A DNA stretch of 34,510 bases. Origin: Desulfomonilaceae bacterium. Lineage in GTDB: Bacteria > Desulfobacterota > Desulfomonilia > Desulfomonilales > Desulfomonilaceae. Where the stretch lies: NCBI GenBank assembly GCA_031082285.1, contig JAVHLK010000051.1:1-34510 (forward strand). The letters are read 5' to 3'. The first letter of the stretch is position 1; each line of letters opens with the position of its first letter. A program made the position numbers and the translations under genes. Under the pieces are notes generated by a model, which saw only the letters and a program-made list of their open reading frames with translations, searched no databases and was not told the DNA's origin. Positions 24,305 to 32,411 of this stretch are shown in pieces.

Positions 24305-26254
24305 TCATTCGATTTCCGAATCATCCGTGCGCGTCTCAGTGTAATCCGGCTTCTCTCCCACAATTCCGGCCGCGTGGGCGACCCGCTTGCATTCGGGACA
24401 CAGGCTGCGTGCGAAGGCCTCTTCAGGTGCGCCGACACGTTTTGCCACGTGCTCGCGCAGGATCTTTGAAATGTAGTGGGAACCGCAACTTATGCACTTC
24501 TCCAACTTGATTCTGTTGATTTCCGTGCCGCACATGAGCAAGAGGCGCTCTCCGCCCTCGTCCTCCATTTGAAGAGCGCCCGTAGGACAGATGTTTACGC
24601 ATGAACCGCACCCAATGCAGTCGGGAAGGCCGTGGACGTAATCCTTTAGAATCAGCGAGTTTTCCCCTGCATGATAGAACCTTATAGCTGAGACGCCGAG
24701 TTCTTCCGCACATACCCTCACGCATTCACCGCAACGCTCGCACACATCGCAGCGCATGCAACGTTTGGCTTCTTCGCGTGCCGCAGAGGGGTCAAGACCG
24801 AGTTCCACCTGATCGAAGCTGCACATTCTCCGGTGCAGGCTGATGAGCGGAATTTCCTGCCTTTGCACGAAAGCCTTTTGTTCATAGGTGAGTCGCTGGG
24901 GAGCTATCATTGCCCGCGGCCGGACCAGCGGCGGGCGGGTCATCGGAAGACCGCGAAGAAATGAATGAATTGCCCAAGCGCATCGCTTACCCCCGCCTAT
25001 GGCCTCAACCACCGTGGCCGCCCCCGTCACCGCGTCCCCTGCGGCGAAGACGTCGGGAAAGTTGGTGCGTCCGGTGGTCGGATCGGCCTTGATGGTCTCT
25101 CGGCCGGACAATTGGATTTCCCGCAAACCCGGCAATGCCCCTATATGGGGTACTTGCCCAATGGCGGAGACCACGGTGTCCACCGGCATGCAGTACGATG
25201 AATCCGGAATGGGAACAGGACGTCTTCTCCCGCTCTCATCGGGTTCGCCGAGCGTTGCCATCATGCACTCCAGCGCCTCGACGTCTCCCCGGGAACCAAG
25301 TATCCTCACGGGAATCGTAAGCTGATGGAAATGGACGCCTTCTTCTGCCGCTTGAATGATCTCCTCGAAATGTGCCGGCATCTCCGACCGTGTCCGTCGG
25401 TACACGATGCTCACGGAACTGCACCCTAGTCTGACACAACTTCTCGCCGCATCGATGGCGGCATTGCCTCCTCCTATGATCGCCACCCGGTCGCCGGGTT
25501 TCTCCTTCTTTGCCAGTGCACCGTGGGCAAGCAGGCTCAAGGCTCCGAAAACCTGTGGGAAATCGTCCTCGCCTTCGATCCCCAGCCTGCTGCAGGCCCA
25601 CGCCCCGATACCGAGGAAGAATGCCTTATACCCATCTCGGCGGAGATGATCCAGGGTTAAGTGGGTCCCGACAGGGGTGCCGGTTCTGATTTCCACTCCC
25701 ATTTCCTGAATGGATGCAATCTCCCTGCGGACCACATCACGCGGGAGACGGTATTCCGGGATGCCGGTGGCCAACATGCCTCCCGCCTCCGGCAACGACT
25801 CGAAAACCGTTACGCGATAGCCCTCCAGTGCAAGAAAGTAAGCGCAGGTCAATCCGGCAGGCCCGGACCCGATAACCGCGATCTTTTCTTCGTACCGGTT
25901 TCTCGGCTCGGGTTTCTTGTATCCCCCGGAATCCATGGCCATCTTGGCGGCGGTCGCCTTGAGATCCTTGATACAAAGGGCTTTGTCCAGGTGGCGGCGC
26001 TGGCACCAAGATTCGCAGGGGTTCGGACAGATGAGCCCGCACACCCACGGAAATGGATTGTCCCGGCGAATCACTTCAACCGCTTCCGCGTACCTCCCAT
26101 GCCCTATGAGTGCGATGAAAGACGGGATGTCGATCCCTGCCGGGCAGTTAATCTGACAGGGGGCCGAACTCTCCCGCTTCAGGCCGTCCTTGTCGTAGAC
26201 GACCCGGCTCTTGTCCGCGCGCGGTCCAGGAGTGAACATCAGTTCAGACTTCAT
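24305..26254 (-). CDS. GltD-like FAD/NAD(P)H oxidoreductase with ferredoxin tail, copy 1
   Basis: A 649-residue iron-sulfur flavoprotein related to the glutamate synthase small subunit and NfnB-type proteins. An N-terminal Cys-rich Fe-S domain (Cys33, 37, 72, 76, 80, 84) precedes the FAD motif GSGPAGLTCAYFLALEGY (129-146), the NAD(P)H site IIGGGNAAIDAARSCVRLG, and AAGDAVTGAATVVEA near the FAD. The last 170 residues add CMRCDVCERCGECVRVC, a [4Fe-4S] motif CIGCGSCVNICP, and two CxxC pairs (CISCG, CPEC) resembling a zinc ribbon. It should pass electrons between NAD(P)H and ferredoxin or the neighbouring Mo enzyme. Start ATG 26254 follows GAGGA by 7 bases. It is the last gene of the minus-strand cluster and a paralog of the next gene upstream. 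Confidence 0.88.
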   Translation of the reverse strand: MKSELMFTPGPRADKSRVVYDKDGLKRESSAPCQINCPAGIDIPSFIALIGHGRYAEAVEVIRRDNPFPWVCGLICPNPCESWCQRRHLDKALCIKDLKATAAKMAMDSGGYKKPEPRNRYEEKIAVIGSGPAGLTCAYFLALEGYRVTVFESLPEAGGMLATGIPEYRLPRDVVRREIASIQEMGVEIRTGTPVGTHLTLDHLRRDGYKAFFLGIGAWACSRLGIEGEDDFPQVFGALSLLAHGALAKKEKPGDRVAIIGGGNAAIDAARSCVRLGCSSVSIVYRRTRSEMPAHFEEIIQAAEEGVHFHQLTIPVRILGSRGDVEALECMMATLGEPDESGRRRPVPIPDSSYCMPVDTVVSAIGQVPHIGALPGLREIQLSGRETIKADPTTGRTNFPDVFAAGDAVTGAATVVEAIGGGKRCAWAIHSFLRGLPMTRPPLVRPRAMIAPQRLTYEQKAFVQRQEIPLISLHRRMCSFDQVELGLDPSAAREEAKRCMRCDVCERCGECVRVCAEELGVSAIRFYHAGENSLILKDYVHGLPDCIGCGSCVNICPTGALQMEDEGGERLLLMCGTEINRIKLEKCISCGSHYISKILREHVAKRVGAPEEAFARSLCPECKRVAHAAGIVGEKPDYTETRTDDSEIE

Positions 26255-26340
26255 GACGGTATCCTCGGCAGAAGTGTGCTTCCCAATGGGGGCAGCCTAT
26301 CCGGTCCTCAGTACTCGTTGGCGTCAATACGGATCTGATT

Positions 26341-26396
26341 TGTAGGGGCACCCCCCCTGTGGGTGCCCAGGGCAGGCACAGGGGCCTGCCCCTACA
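26341..26396. repeat. 56-base near-perfect inverted repeat (MITE/REP-like)
   Basis: Ten-base perfect ends (TGTAGGGGCA 26341-26350, TGCCCCTACA 26387-26396) flank further pairing blocks CCCCTGTG (26354-26361) with CACAGGGG (26377-26384), and TGCCC with GGGCA at the centre. The element lies between the two GltD-like genes. Sequences of this TGTAGGGGCA type occur as dispersed intergenic repeats in many bacteria; no transposase is nearby. Confidence 0.7.
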
Positions 26397-26446
26397 CAAG
26401 CCGCGACGGTGAAGAAATGTGCGACCGTATTTACGCCACAGAGCCT

Positions 26447-28354
26447 TCAGTGCGGTGAGAATCGGGAGGCTCTCTCCACTCTGAGGCAATCCGGGCAGAG
26501 CCGCACTTTGTGGCTGACACCGGCCTTTCCCAATTCCTTCTCCGTATGCTTGGCCGCAGCCCTTGGAACGAAGTCGGTCCCGCAGCGCTCACACGAAATC
26601 ATCTTCAATCGGTTAATGACGGTTCCGCACATGAGGATTCGTCTCTCGCCGGCGACGTCCTCAACCTGAAGCGCGCCGGTGGGACAGATATTTGCGCAGG
26701 TCCCGCATCCGATGCAGAAAGGAAGGCCGTGCACGTAATCCTTGAGAATCAAAGAGCTTTCACCTGCGTGATAGAACTCGATGCCTGATTGGCCCAGTTT
26801 TTCCGCGCACACCTCGACGCACCTGCCACACCTCTCGCAGACATCGCACCGCATACAACGCTTGGCCTCGAACCGGCACGCAGTCTCGTCAAGAACGGAC
26901 TCGACCTGATCAAAGGATGTCATCCTTCGGTTCAGATCCGCCATGGAGATTTCTTGTCGTTGAACAAAAGCCTTTTCGTGATAGTCCATGCAAATGGGCT
27001 CCACCATGGCCCTTGGTCGGGGCTTGGTCTTTCGGGGCATCGGGAGACCGCGAAGGTACGCATGGATTGCCAATGCAGCCTTCTTGCCCGCAGCGACGGC
27101 CTCCACAACGGTCGCGGATCCGGTCACGGCATCACCGCCGGCGAATACGTCCGGCACGTTGGTGCGCTGCGACTCCCCTCTCACTCGGAGCATCCCGGCC
27201 TGCGACAGATCGATCTTAACCATCCCCGGGTCCGGCTCGAGTCCCGGCTTATGGCCGACGGAGTGAATCAGCATGCCCGCTTTCATTGTGAATTCGGTTC
27301 CCGGTATCGGCGAGGGGCTGCGCCGTCCGCTCCCGTCCGGAGGTCCCAAACGGGTCCGCACACACTGAACCGCGTCAATGCCGCCTTGTGTGCCGAGGAT
27401 CTCCGTCACCTCCGTGAGTTGGTGGAACTTCACGCCTTCCTCGGCGGCCTGAAGCACCTCCTCGATGTGAGCCGGGATCTCGCTGCGGGCACGCCGCGAA
27501 AGTATGTTCACACATTCGCTCCCAAGACGGATGCAGGTTCTTGCGGCGTCGACCGTCGCTCTGTCTCCGCCTACAATAACGATGGACTTCGGGAGTTCGG
27601 AGATTTGCCCGAAAGAGACTCCCTTGAGAAACGTCAAGACGTCGAAAACATCATCGCAATCCGCTTCACAGGGAAAATCCGGCCTCGACGGCATCCATGC
27701 GCCGACTCCGAGAAAAAACGCCTTGTAGCCTTCTTGTCTGAGTTGATCGAGGGTCAGGTCTCTGCCGATGGTGGTGTTGACGACAACATCCACTCCGAGA
27801 TCCAGTATCGCGGCGATTTCTTTCCGTACGACCTTTTGGGGAAGCCGGAATTCCGGTATGCCCGCAATCAGCAAACCGCCGGGTTCCGACATGGACTCGA
27901 AGACCGTCACCCTATATCCTTCCAGCGCGAGAAAATAGGCTGCCGTCATTCCTGCGGGACCGGAACCGACGACGGCAACTTTCTCCTCGTAGCGTGCGTT
28001 TGGAGAAAGTTTCGCATACCCTCCCGGTTGCTCCATCGCTGTTTTTGCGACGAATGCGTCGAGGTGCCGTATGGCGACTGCCTTGTCAAGATATCTGCGT
28101 TGGCACCAGTTTTCGCAGAATCCCGGACAGACAAGTCCGCACGTCCAAGGGAAAGGGTTGTCCCGGCGTATGATGTCGAGAGCCTCTTGAATACGACCGT
28201 GGCCTGCCAGTGTGACAAAGGACGGTATATCGGTGCCCGTGGGGCAATGGAGCTGACACGGTGCCGACGACTCACGTTTCAGGCCGTCCTCGTCGTAGGC
28301 AATATGTTTCGAGTCCGCACCCGGTCCCGGTTGGAAACAAGGTTTCGGGTTCAT
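26447..28354 (-). CDS. GltD-like FAD/NAD(P)H oxidoreductase with ferredoxin tail, copy 2
   Basis: A 635-residue paralog of the downstream protein with the same order of parts: Cys-rich N terminus (SSAPCQLHCPTGTDIPSF), FAD motif GSGPAGMTAAYFLALEGY, a nucleotide site reading VGGDRATVDAARTCIRLG, a second FAD contact (FAGGDAVTGSATVVEA), and a tail with CMRCDVCERCGRCVEVC, CIGCGTCANICP and two CxxC pairs. The nucleotide site has Asp-Arg where copy 1 has Gly-Asn (GGDRAT against GGGNAA), so its NAD(P)H binding may differ or be lost. ATG 28354 follows GGAGG by 6 bases, preferred to an ATG 18 bases earlier. The two copies probably form one complex or serve different partners. Confidence 0.87.
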   Translation of the reverse strand: MNPKPCFQPGPGADSKHIAYDEDGLKRESSAPCQLHCPTGTDIPSFVTLAGHGRIQEALDIIRRDNPFPWTCGLVCPGFCENWCQRRYLDKAVAIRHLDAFVAKTAMEQPGGYAKLSPNARYEEKVAVVGSGPAGMTAAYFLALEGYRVTVFESMSEPGGLLIAGIPEFRLPQKVVRKEIAAILDLGVDVVVNTTIGRDLTLDQLRQEGYKAFFLGVGAWMPSRPDFPCEADCDDVFDVLTFLKGVSFGQISELPKSIVIVGGDRATVDAARTCIRLGSECVNILSRRARSEIPAHIEEVLQAAEEGVKFHQLTEVTEILGTQGGIDAVQCVRTRLGPPDGSGRRSPSPIPGTEFTMKAGMLIHSVGHKPGLEPDPGMVKIDLSQAGMLRVRGESQRTNVPDVFAGGDAVTGSATVVEAVAAGKKAALAIHAYLRGLPMPRKTKPRPRAMVEPICMDYHEKAFVQRQEISMADLNRRMTSFDQVESVLDETACRFEAKRCMRCDVCERCGRCVEVCAEKLGQSGIEFYHAGESSLILKDYVHGLPFCIGCGTCANICPTGALQVEDVAGERRILMCGTVINRLKMISCERCGTDFVPRAAAKHTEKELGKAGVSHKVRLCPDCLRVERASRFSPH

Positions 28355-28396
28355 GGTCACCCTCCGTGACATGGAAATGGAACCCCCGATTGTCGG

Positions 28397-28849
28397 TCAT
28401 TCCGAGCGCTTTTGGTTGCTTACACGTACCCGGCTGAGATCAGGTTCATTTCCCGTCAGTGCCGCGGCCAGTGCGATGCGTTTGCACGCAGGACAGAGAT
28501 TCTTGTCGACTACGTCTCTCGGATAGTTCACCAATCCGGCCACCTGTTCCATCAACACGCGTGCGACGTGGTACTCTCCACAGCCTCTGCATTTCTCCAT
28601 GACGACTCTGACGACCACGTTGCCGTTGCGCAGGATCACGCGTTCATGTCCGCGATCCTGTACCTCTATGCCGGCCTGCGGACACAGTGTGGCGCATGCG
28701 CCGCAGCCGATGCAACCGGGTAAGGAGGCAACCAGTGATCCCCGGTCGATGTCCCCCGATCTGTGCAGTTGCAGGCACAGGTCGAAAATGCACGGGAGGC
28801 CGGACCATCGCGAGCGATCGGAATTTTGTGGGTCTATCGATCTCTTCAT
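28397..28849 (-). CDS. Short ferredoxin, homologous to GltD-like tails
   Basis: A 150-residue protein with one full [4Fe-4S] motif (CIGCGACATLCP) and downstream CxxC pairs (CRGCG and CPACKR). Its order, and phrases such as VVMEKCRGCGEYHVARVLME and LCPACKRIALAAALTGNEPD, match the C-terminal tail of both neighbouring GltD-like proteins, so it is a stand-alone version of that module. It may be an electron carrier between the Mo enzyme subunits and the flavoproteins. Start ATG 28849 has GGAGG just upstream. It lies 42 bases before copy 2. Confidence 0.8.
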   Translation of the reverse strand: MKRSIDPQNSDRSRWSGLPCIFDLCLQLHRSGDIDRGSLVASLPGCIGCGACATLCPQAGIEVQDRGHERVILRNGNVVVRVVMEKCRGCGEYHVARVLMEQVAGLVNYPRDVVDKNLCPACKRIALAAALTGNEPDLSRVRVSNQKRSE

Positions 28850-28978
28850 TTCTCCCCTCCGCGGGCATGCAACTCGGTCGCGGGTCCCTCATGGAGGTAA
28901 CCGCCGGAAATCACCACCTGCCGACGGCCTTCCTGAGGGATGCTTTCACCGTACGGAGAACGGAATTCCTCCTCGACG

Positions 28979-29488
28979 TCAACGAGGGGTCCCTTTGGCG
29001 ATCTTGCTCGCAAATCGTTCACGCCGGGAAATCGAAGACGCCCCCGGACTCACCCATGTCAGAGCCTTCGTGACACAACCCGTTACGCACGCGGGTTGAA
29101 GGCCTTTGTCAAGCCTGTCCTTGCAGTAGTCGCACTTGTACGCCTTACCCCTGTCCGCGTCCCACTGGCACGCGCCCCAGGGACACGCGGTGATGCACGC
29201 TTTGCAGCCTATGCACCGTGACTCCTCTATTGAGACAATGCCGTCTTTCTCACGTTTCGACATGGCGCCGGTGGGACACGCTGCCATACACCACGCCTCT
29301 TCACATTGGAAACAGGGCATGAACACGAATTCGATCCGCGGCACGCCCCGAACCTCTTTGGGTCCCACAGGAATGATCTTGCACAGAGCAGCACCGACCG
29401 GGACGTCCTTCTCCGTCTTGCAGTGTAGTTCGCAGGCCCTGCAACCTATGCATCTGAAACGATCCTGATATATGTAGTAGTCCGTCAT
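28979..29488 (-). CDS. Four-cluster ferredoxin subunit (PhsB/DmsB-like)
   Basis: A 169-residue iron-sulfur subunit of the type that pairs with molybdopterin enzymes. Four Cys groups are visible: CIGCRACELHC, CFQCEEAWCMAACP, CIGCKACITACPWG and CDYCKDRLDKGLQPACVTGC, enough for four [4Fe-4S] clusters. ATG 29488 follows GAGG by 6 bases and 23 bases separate it from the Mo enzyme's stop, so the pair is one unit. No NrfD/PsrC membrane anchor is encoded nearby, so electrons likely go to the soluble ferredoxin and flavoproteins downstream. Confidence 0.92.
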   Translation of the reverse strand: MTDYYIYQDRFRCIGCRACELHCKTEKDVPVGAALCKIIPVGPKEVRGVPRIEFVFMPCFQCEEAWCMAACPTGAMSKREKDGIVSIEESRCIGCKACITACPWGACQWDADRGKAYKCDYCKDRLDKGLQPACVTGCVTKALTWVSPGASSISRRERFASKIAKGTPR

Positions 29489-29511
29489 GTTGCACCTCTG
29501 CCGGAAAAAAA

Positions 29512-31605
29512 TTACGAAGCCGGTTCGACTTTCACGAAGCATTCCGTTATCGGACAGTTGCCTCCCACCGACACCTGAAGCAAACCCTTCATGAGCGTGT
29601 TGTCGCGCATGCCGCGGTGAGCGGCCCTTGTCTGCTCGGGAACGTCGCGGCCGAACCCGTGGAGGGTATAGACGGCCTCCGGATGAATATAGTCCGTCAC
29701 TGCCGCTTTTATGGTTTGGGTCACCCCGTTGGCCGAGACTTCCACCATGTCTCCGTCTTCGATCCCCAATTCCCACGCTTCCTTGGAGTTGATCCAGAGC
29801 TTATTTTCGGACTGGATCTCATTCAGATACGGATTGTTCAGCGTGGTCCCTTGCGTGTGGATCGCAATCTTTCCCGTGAGAAGACGATAGTGGCCTTTGG
29901 GAGGTTTCTTTGGACTTTCATACGGTGGAAACGAAGGAATCCCCGCCTCGGTGAGCATGCCTGAAACGAACTCGATCTTCTTTGAAGGCGTGTTGAACTT
30001 CAGCCCTTCATCGCGGTCCCACACGATCTGTTTCTTGGAAAGGGGGACATAGCCTTTCGCGTCGAAGTCGGACAGTGTTAAGCCCGTATCCTCGAGTTGC
30101 CAGGCTATGAGTTCCTCGATGGTGTTGTAGGGGAAATACTGCCCCACGCCAAGCCGCTCCGCCAATTGTTTGAATATCCACCATTTCGGTCTTGAGTCGT
30201 ATTTCGGTTCCACTGCCTGCCTTCTCAACCATAGTTCGGGCTTGGGACCCTTCTTGACCAGGACGGGGTCCGTGCGCTCCAGAAACGTTGCCTCAGGCAG
30301 CACCACGTCGGCCCATCGGGAAATCAAGCTATAGTTGACGTCAATGACTACGAGCAGGTCAAGTTTCTTGAGGCCTTCCACGTACGCGACCGGATCCGGG
30401 AATGAGGCCAAAGGATCGAACCGGTAACAGATGAATCCCTTTATGGGATACGGATCCCCCGACAGTATTGCTCCGGGAAGCTCCTGGGCAAGACCGTAGT
30501 CCGCGGAAAGATGGGGGTATTTCCAACCTACCCCGTCGAACCTCTTTTCCTCCACCTTGGGTGGGAGGGATGCGAGCATCTTGACGGGCTTGTACCCGGC
30601 GGCGGGTTCGCCCTTATTAAACAGAAGCCCCCCTTTTGCCTCGTATGCACCCATCAGGGCGTAGAGGATGTATATGGATCTCCTGAAATAGAAGTCATTC
30701 TCGGTCCACGCGGTCATCCATCCCTGATGAAAGATCACCGACGGTTTCGCCTCGGCCGCCTCGTGGGCTATTTCAGTGATTTCCTTGGCCGGAATGCCCG
30801 TCTCCTTCTCCGCCCACTGAGGCGTATAGGGCAATACGAAGTTCTCCAGTTCCTTGAATCCGACCACCCACCGGTCCACGAATTCCGCATCATAGAGGTT
30901 TTCCCTAATGATCACATTGATGAGTGCAAGATTGAAGGCATAATCCGTCCCCGGGGGCAACATCAGGAATTTGTGAGCCTTGGCTGCCGTATAGTTCCAC
31001 CGGGGATCGAGATGGACGAATTTCATGCCGGACTCGATGGCGTCCATGAAATCGCACGCCTCTTTGGTTCCTAAGGCCTCGAACAGGTTCCGGCCATAGA
31101 GAATGCAGTACTTGCAGTTCTTGTAGTCATAGGACACCGTGTTTCGCCTGTGGCCTGCAATGGAATTATGAGCGTTGTGAACGCTGCTGGAGCAAGAACC
31201 GTGATGGTTGAAGTAGTTCGGCGAGCCGAGTGACTTAATGAACGCCTTCTGAAGGTCGGTGAAGCCGCCTCCCCGGTCCCCGAGCACTATGCTCCGCCCT
31301 CCGTCCTCGTCCATGATCTTTTTCAGTCTTGCTGCGATAAAATCAAGCGCTTCCTCCCAGGAAACACTTCGCCATTGCCCTGCGCCTCTCTTCCCATCCC
31401 TGATCATCGGTTGCTGAAGGCGTTCGTCGTCGTTCTCGAAGACCTTACCGGCAGCACCACGAGGACACAAGAAGCGGCCTCCCAAGATGTGGGGGTTGCC
31501 CCAAATGTGCTTGATACGGTTGTTCTCCACTTCGATTTCGATGGGGCACCGTACCGTGCACATTGCGCATACGCTGTAAACTATCTGCTCTTGTGTTTCG
31601 GACAT
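29512..31605 (-). CDS. Molybdopterin oxidoreductase, PhsA/PsrA-like
   Basis: A 697-residue catalytic subunit of the complex iron-sulfur molybdoenzyme family. The N-terminal [4Fe-4S] site is complete (Cys13, 16, 20 and 47; CAMCTVRC...LCPRG). A probable Mo ligand is Cys138 in HHGSCSSSVHNAHNS. Later blocks WADVVLPEATFLERTD and HTQGTTLNNPYLNE belong to the cofactor-binding domains. It resembles thiosulfate/polysulfide reductases most in length and pattern, but without a Tat signal it should act in the cytoplasm; the substrate is unproven. The start ATG follows AGGAG by 5 bases. Upstream lie a membrane protein and a TauE/SafE transporter, which point to sulfur chemistry; downstream is its ferredoxin subunit. 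Confidence 0.87.
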   Translation of the reverse strand: MSETQEQIVYSVCAMCTVRCPIEIEVENNRIKHIWGNPHILGGRFLCPRGAAGKVFENDDERLQQPMIRDGKRGAGQWRSVSWEEALDFIAARLKKIMDEDGGRSIVLGDRGGGFTDLQKAFIKSLGSPNYFNHHGSCSSSVHNAHNSIAGHRRNTVSYDYKNCKYCILYGRNLFEALGTKEACDFMDAIESGMKFVHLDPRWNYTAAKAHKFLMLPPGTDYAFNLALINVIIRENLYDAEFVDRWVVGFKELENFVLPYTPQWAEKETGIPAKEITEIAHEAAEAKPSVIFHQGWMTAWTENDFYFRRSIYILYALMGAYEAKGGLLFNKGEPAAGYKPVKMLASLPPKVEEKRFDGVGWKYPHLSADYGLAQELPGAILSGDPYPIKGFICYRFDPLASFPDPVAYVEGLKKLDLLVVIDVNYSLISRWADVVLPEATFLERTDPVLVKKGPKPELWLRRQAVEPKYDSRPKWWIFKQLAERLGVGQYFPYNTIEELIAWQLEDTGLTLSDFDAKGYVPLSKKQIVWDRDEGLKFNTPSKKIEFVSGMLTEAGIPSFPPYESPKKPPKGHYRLLTGKIAIHTQGTTLNNPYLNEIQSENKLWINSKEAWELGIEDGDMVEVSANGVTQTIKAAVTDYIHPEAVYTLHGFGRDVPEQTRAAHRGMRDNTLMKGLLQVSVGGNCPITECFVKVEPAS

Positions 31606-31733
31606 GTGATCTCCTCTTGCACAGGTCGTCTCTGTTCTGAAACCTTATACTCTGAATACTCTGATGCCTTTTCCCATGACGAACCCTAATGCCGTGATAC
31701 GATACGTTTTCAGCCCTATTGCGGGCCTTGCGC

Positions 31734-32330
31734 TCAAGTCCTATGCCCTTCATGCTCTTGGGGCCGGCAAGTCGGAAGAGCCTCCGGCCGGGCTTCCTTG
31801 TCTTCGTAGGAACTCAGGATCGCCTTGATGCGGCTGAAATAGGGCAGCCGACCCTTTACGCGTTTAAAGATCATGTACGACGCTACGTAGAGCGGAATGA
31901 AAATGCAGGGATACCCAACCGTGTAATCCAGAGACAGAAAGGGAAAATCAACCTCGGCGAATCGGGTCTGCATCCACGCCAGTACTAAGAAGACCGGCCA
32001 GAGGAAGGCTGCGGACAAGCCGAACTGGAGGAAAAAGGACTTCCCGAAGGCGTCGTTGGCCAGCTTGTTGGCTGCATGATAGGCTTTGTTGTCCCCGGAA
32101 GCCATCGCATCCGCCGACAGATCCTGATAGCGCCGCGCATCGCGCGAAGTCGCGTCGATACGATCCTTCATCAACAAGAAGACCCCAGCGATAGTGAACT
32201 CTCCGATCACCAAGGCAATCCATGCAAGGACGGATGTCCCGATCAGGAAATCGACAAACGCGTAGCCCGTCAGTCGATAGGACCAGATCAGGTACGGATC
32301 GATAAGGATCCACAGCGGGTGCATTTCCAT
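31734..32330 (-). CDS. Three-helix membrane protein of unknown function
   Basis: A 198-residue protein with about three transmembrane helices (near 26-53, 98-120 and 136-158). A charged, helical stretch between the first and second (DRIDATSRDARRYQDLSADA and on) gives the topology of EMC3/TMCO1-type insertases, but I see no sequence motif to prove it. The tail is basic and Pro-rich. It stands between the TauE/SafE transporter (82 bases away) and the Mo enzyme on one strand, suggesting shared expression and perhaps partnership with the transporter. The ribosome site is weak (GGTGG). Confidence 0.7.
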   Translation of the reverse strand: MEMHPLWILIDPYLIWSYRLTGYAFVDFLIGTSVLAWIALVIGEFTIAGVFLLMKDRIDATSRDARRYQDLSADAMASGDNKAYHAANKLANDAFGKSFFLQFGLSAAFLWPVFLVLAWMQTRFAEVDFPFLSLDYTVGYPCIFIPLYVASYMIFKRVKGRLPYFSRIKAILSSYEDKEARPEALPTCRPQEHEGHRT

Positions 32331-32411
32331 AGACCACCACCGAACGTTTAATGGGGCCGGACCAAGCCGACCCCTTTGGTTAAGCCCCCGGCCCGGGCCG
32401 GACTACATTCC

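Noticed and set aside
26789-28369. 526-codon open frame on the plus strand
   Set aside because: Antisense to the GltD-like copy 2; no motifs and no ribosome site. Long antisense frames are expected in GC-rich genes.
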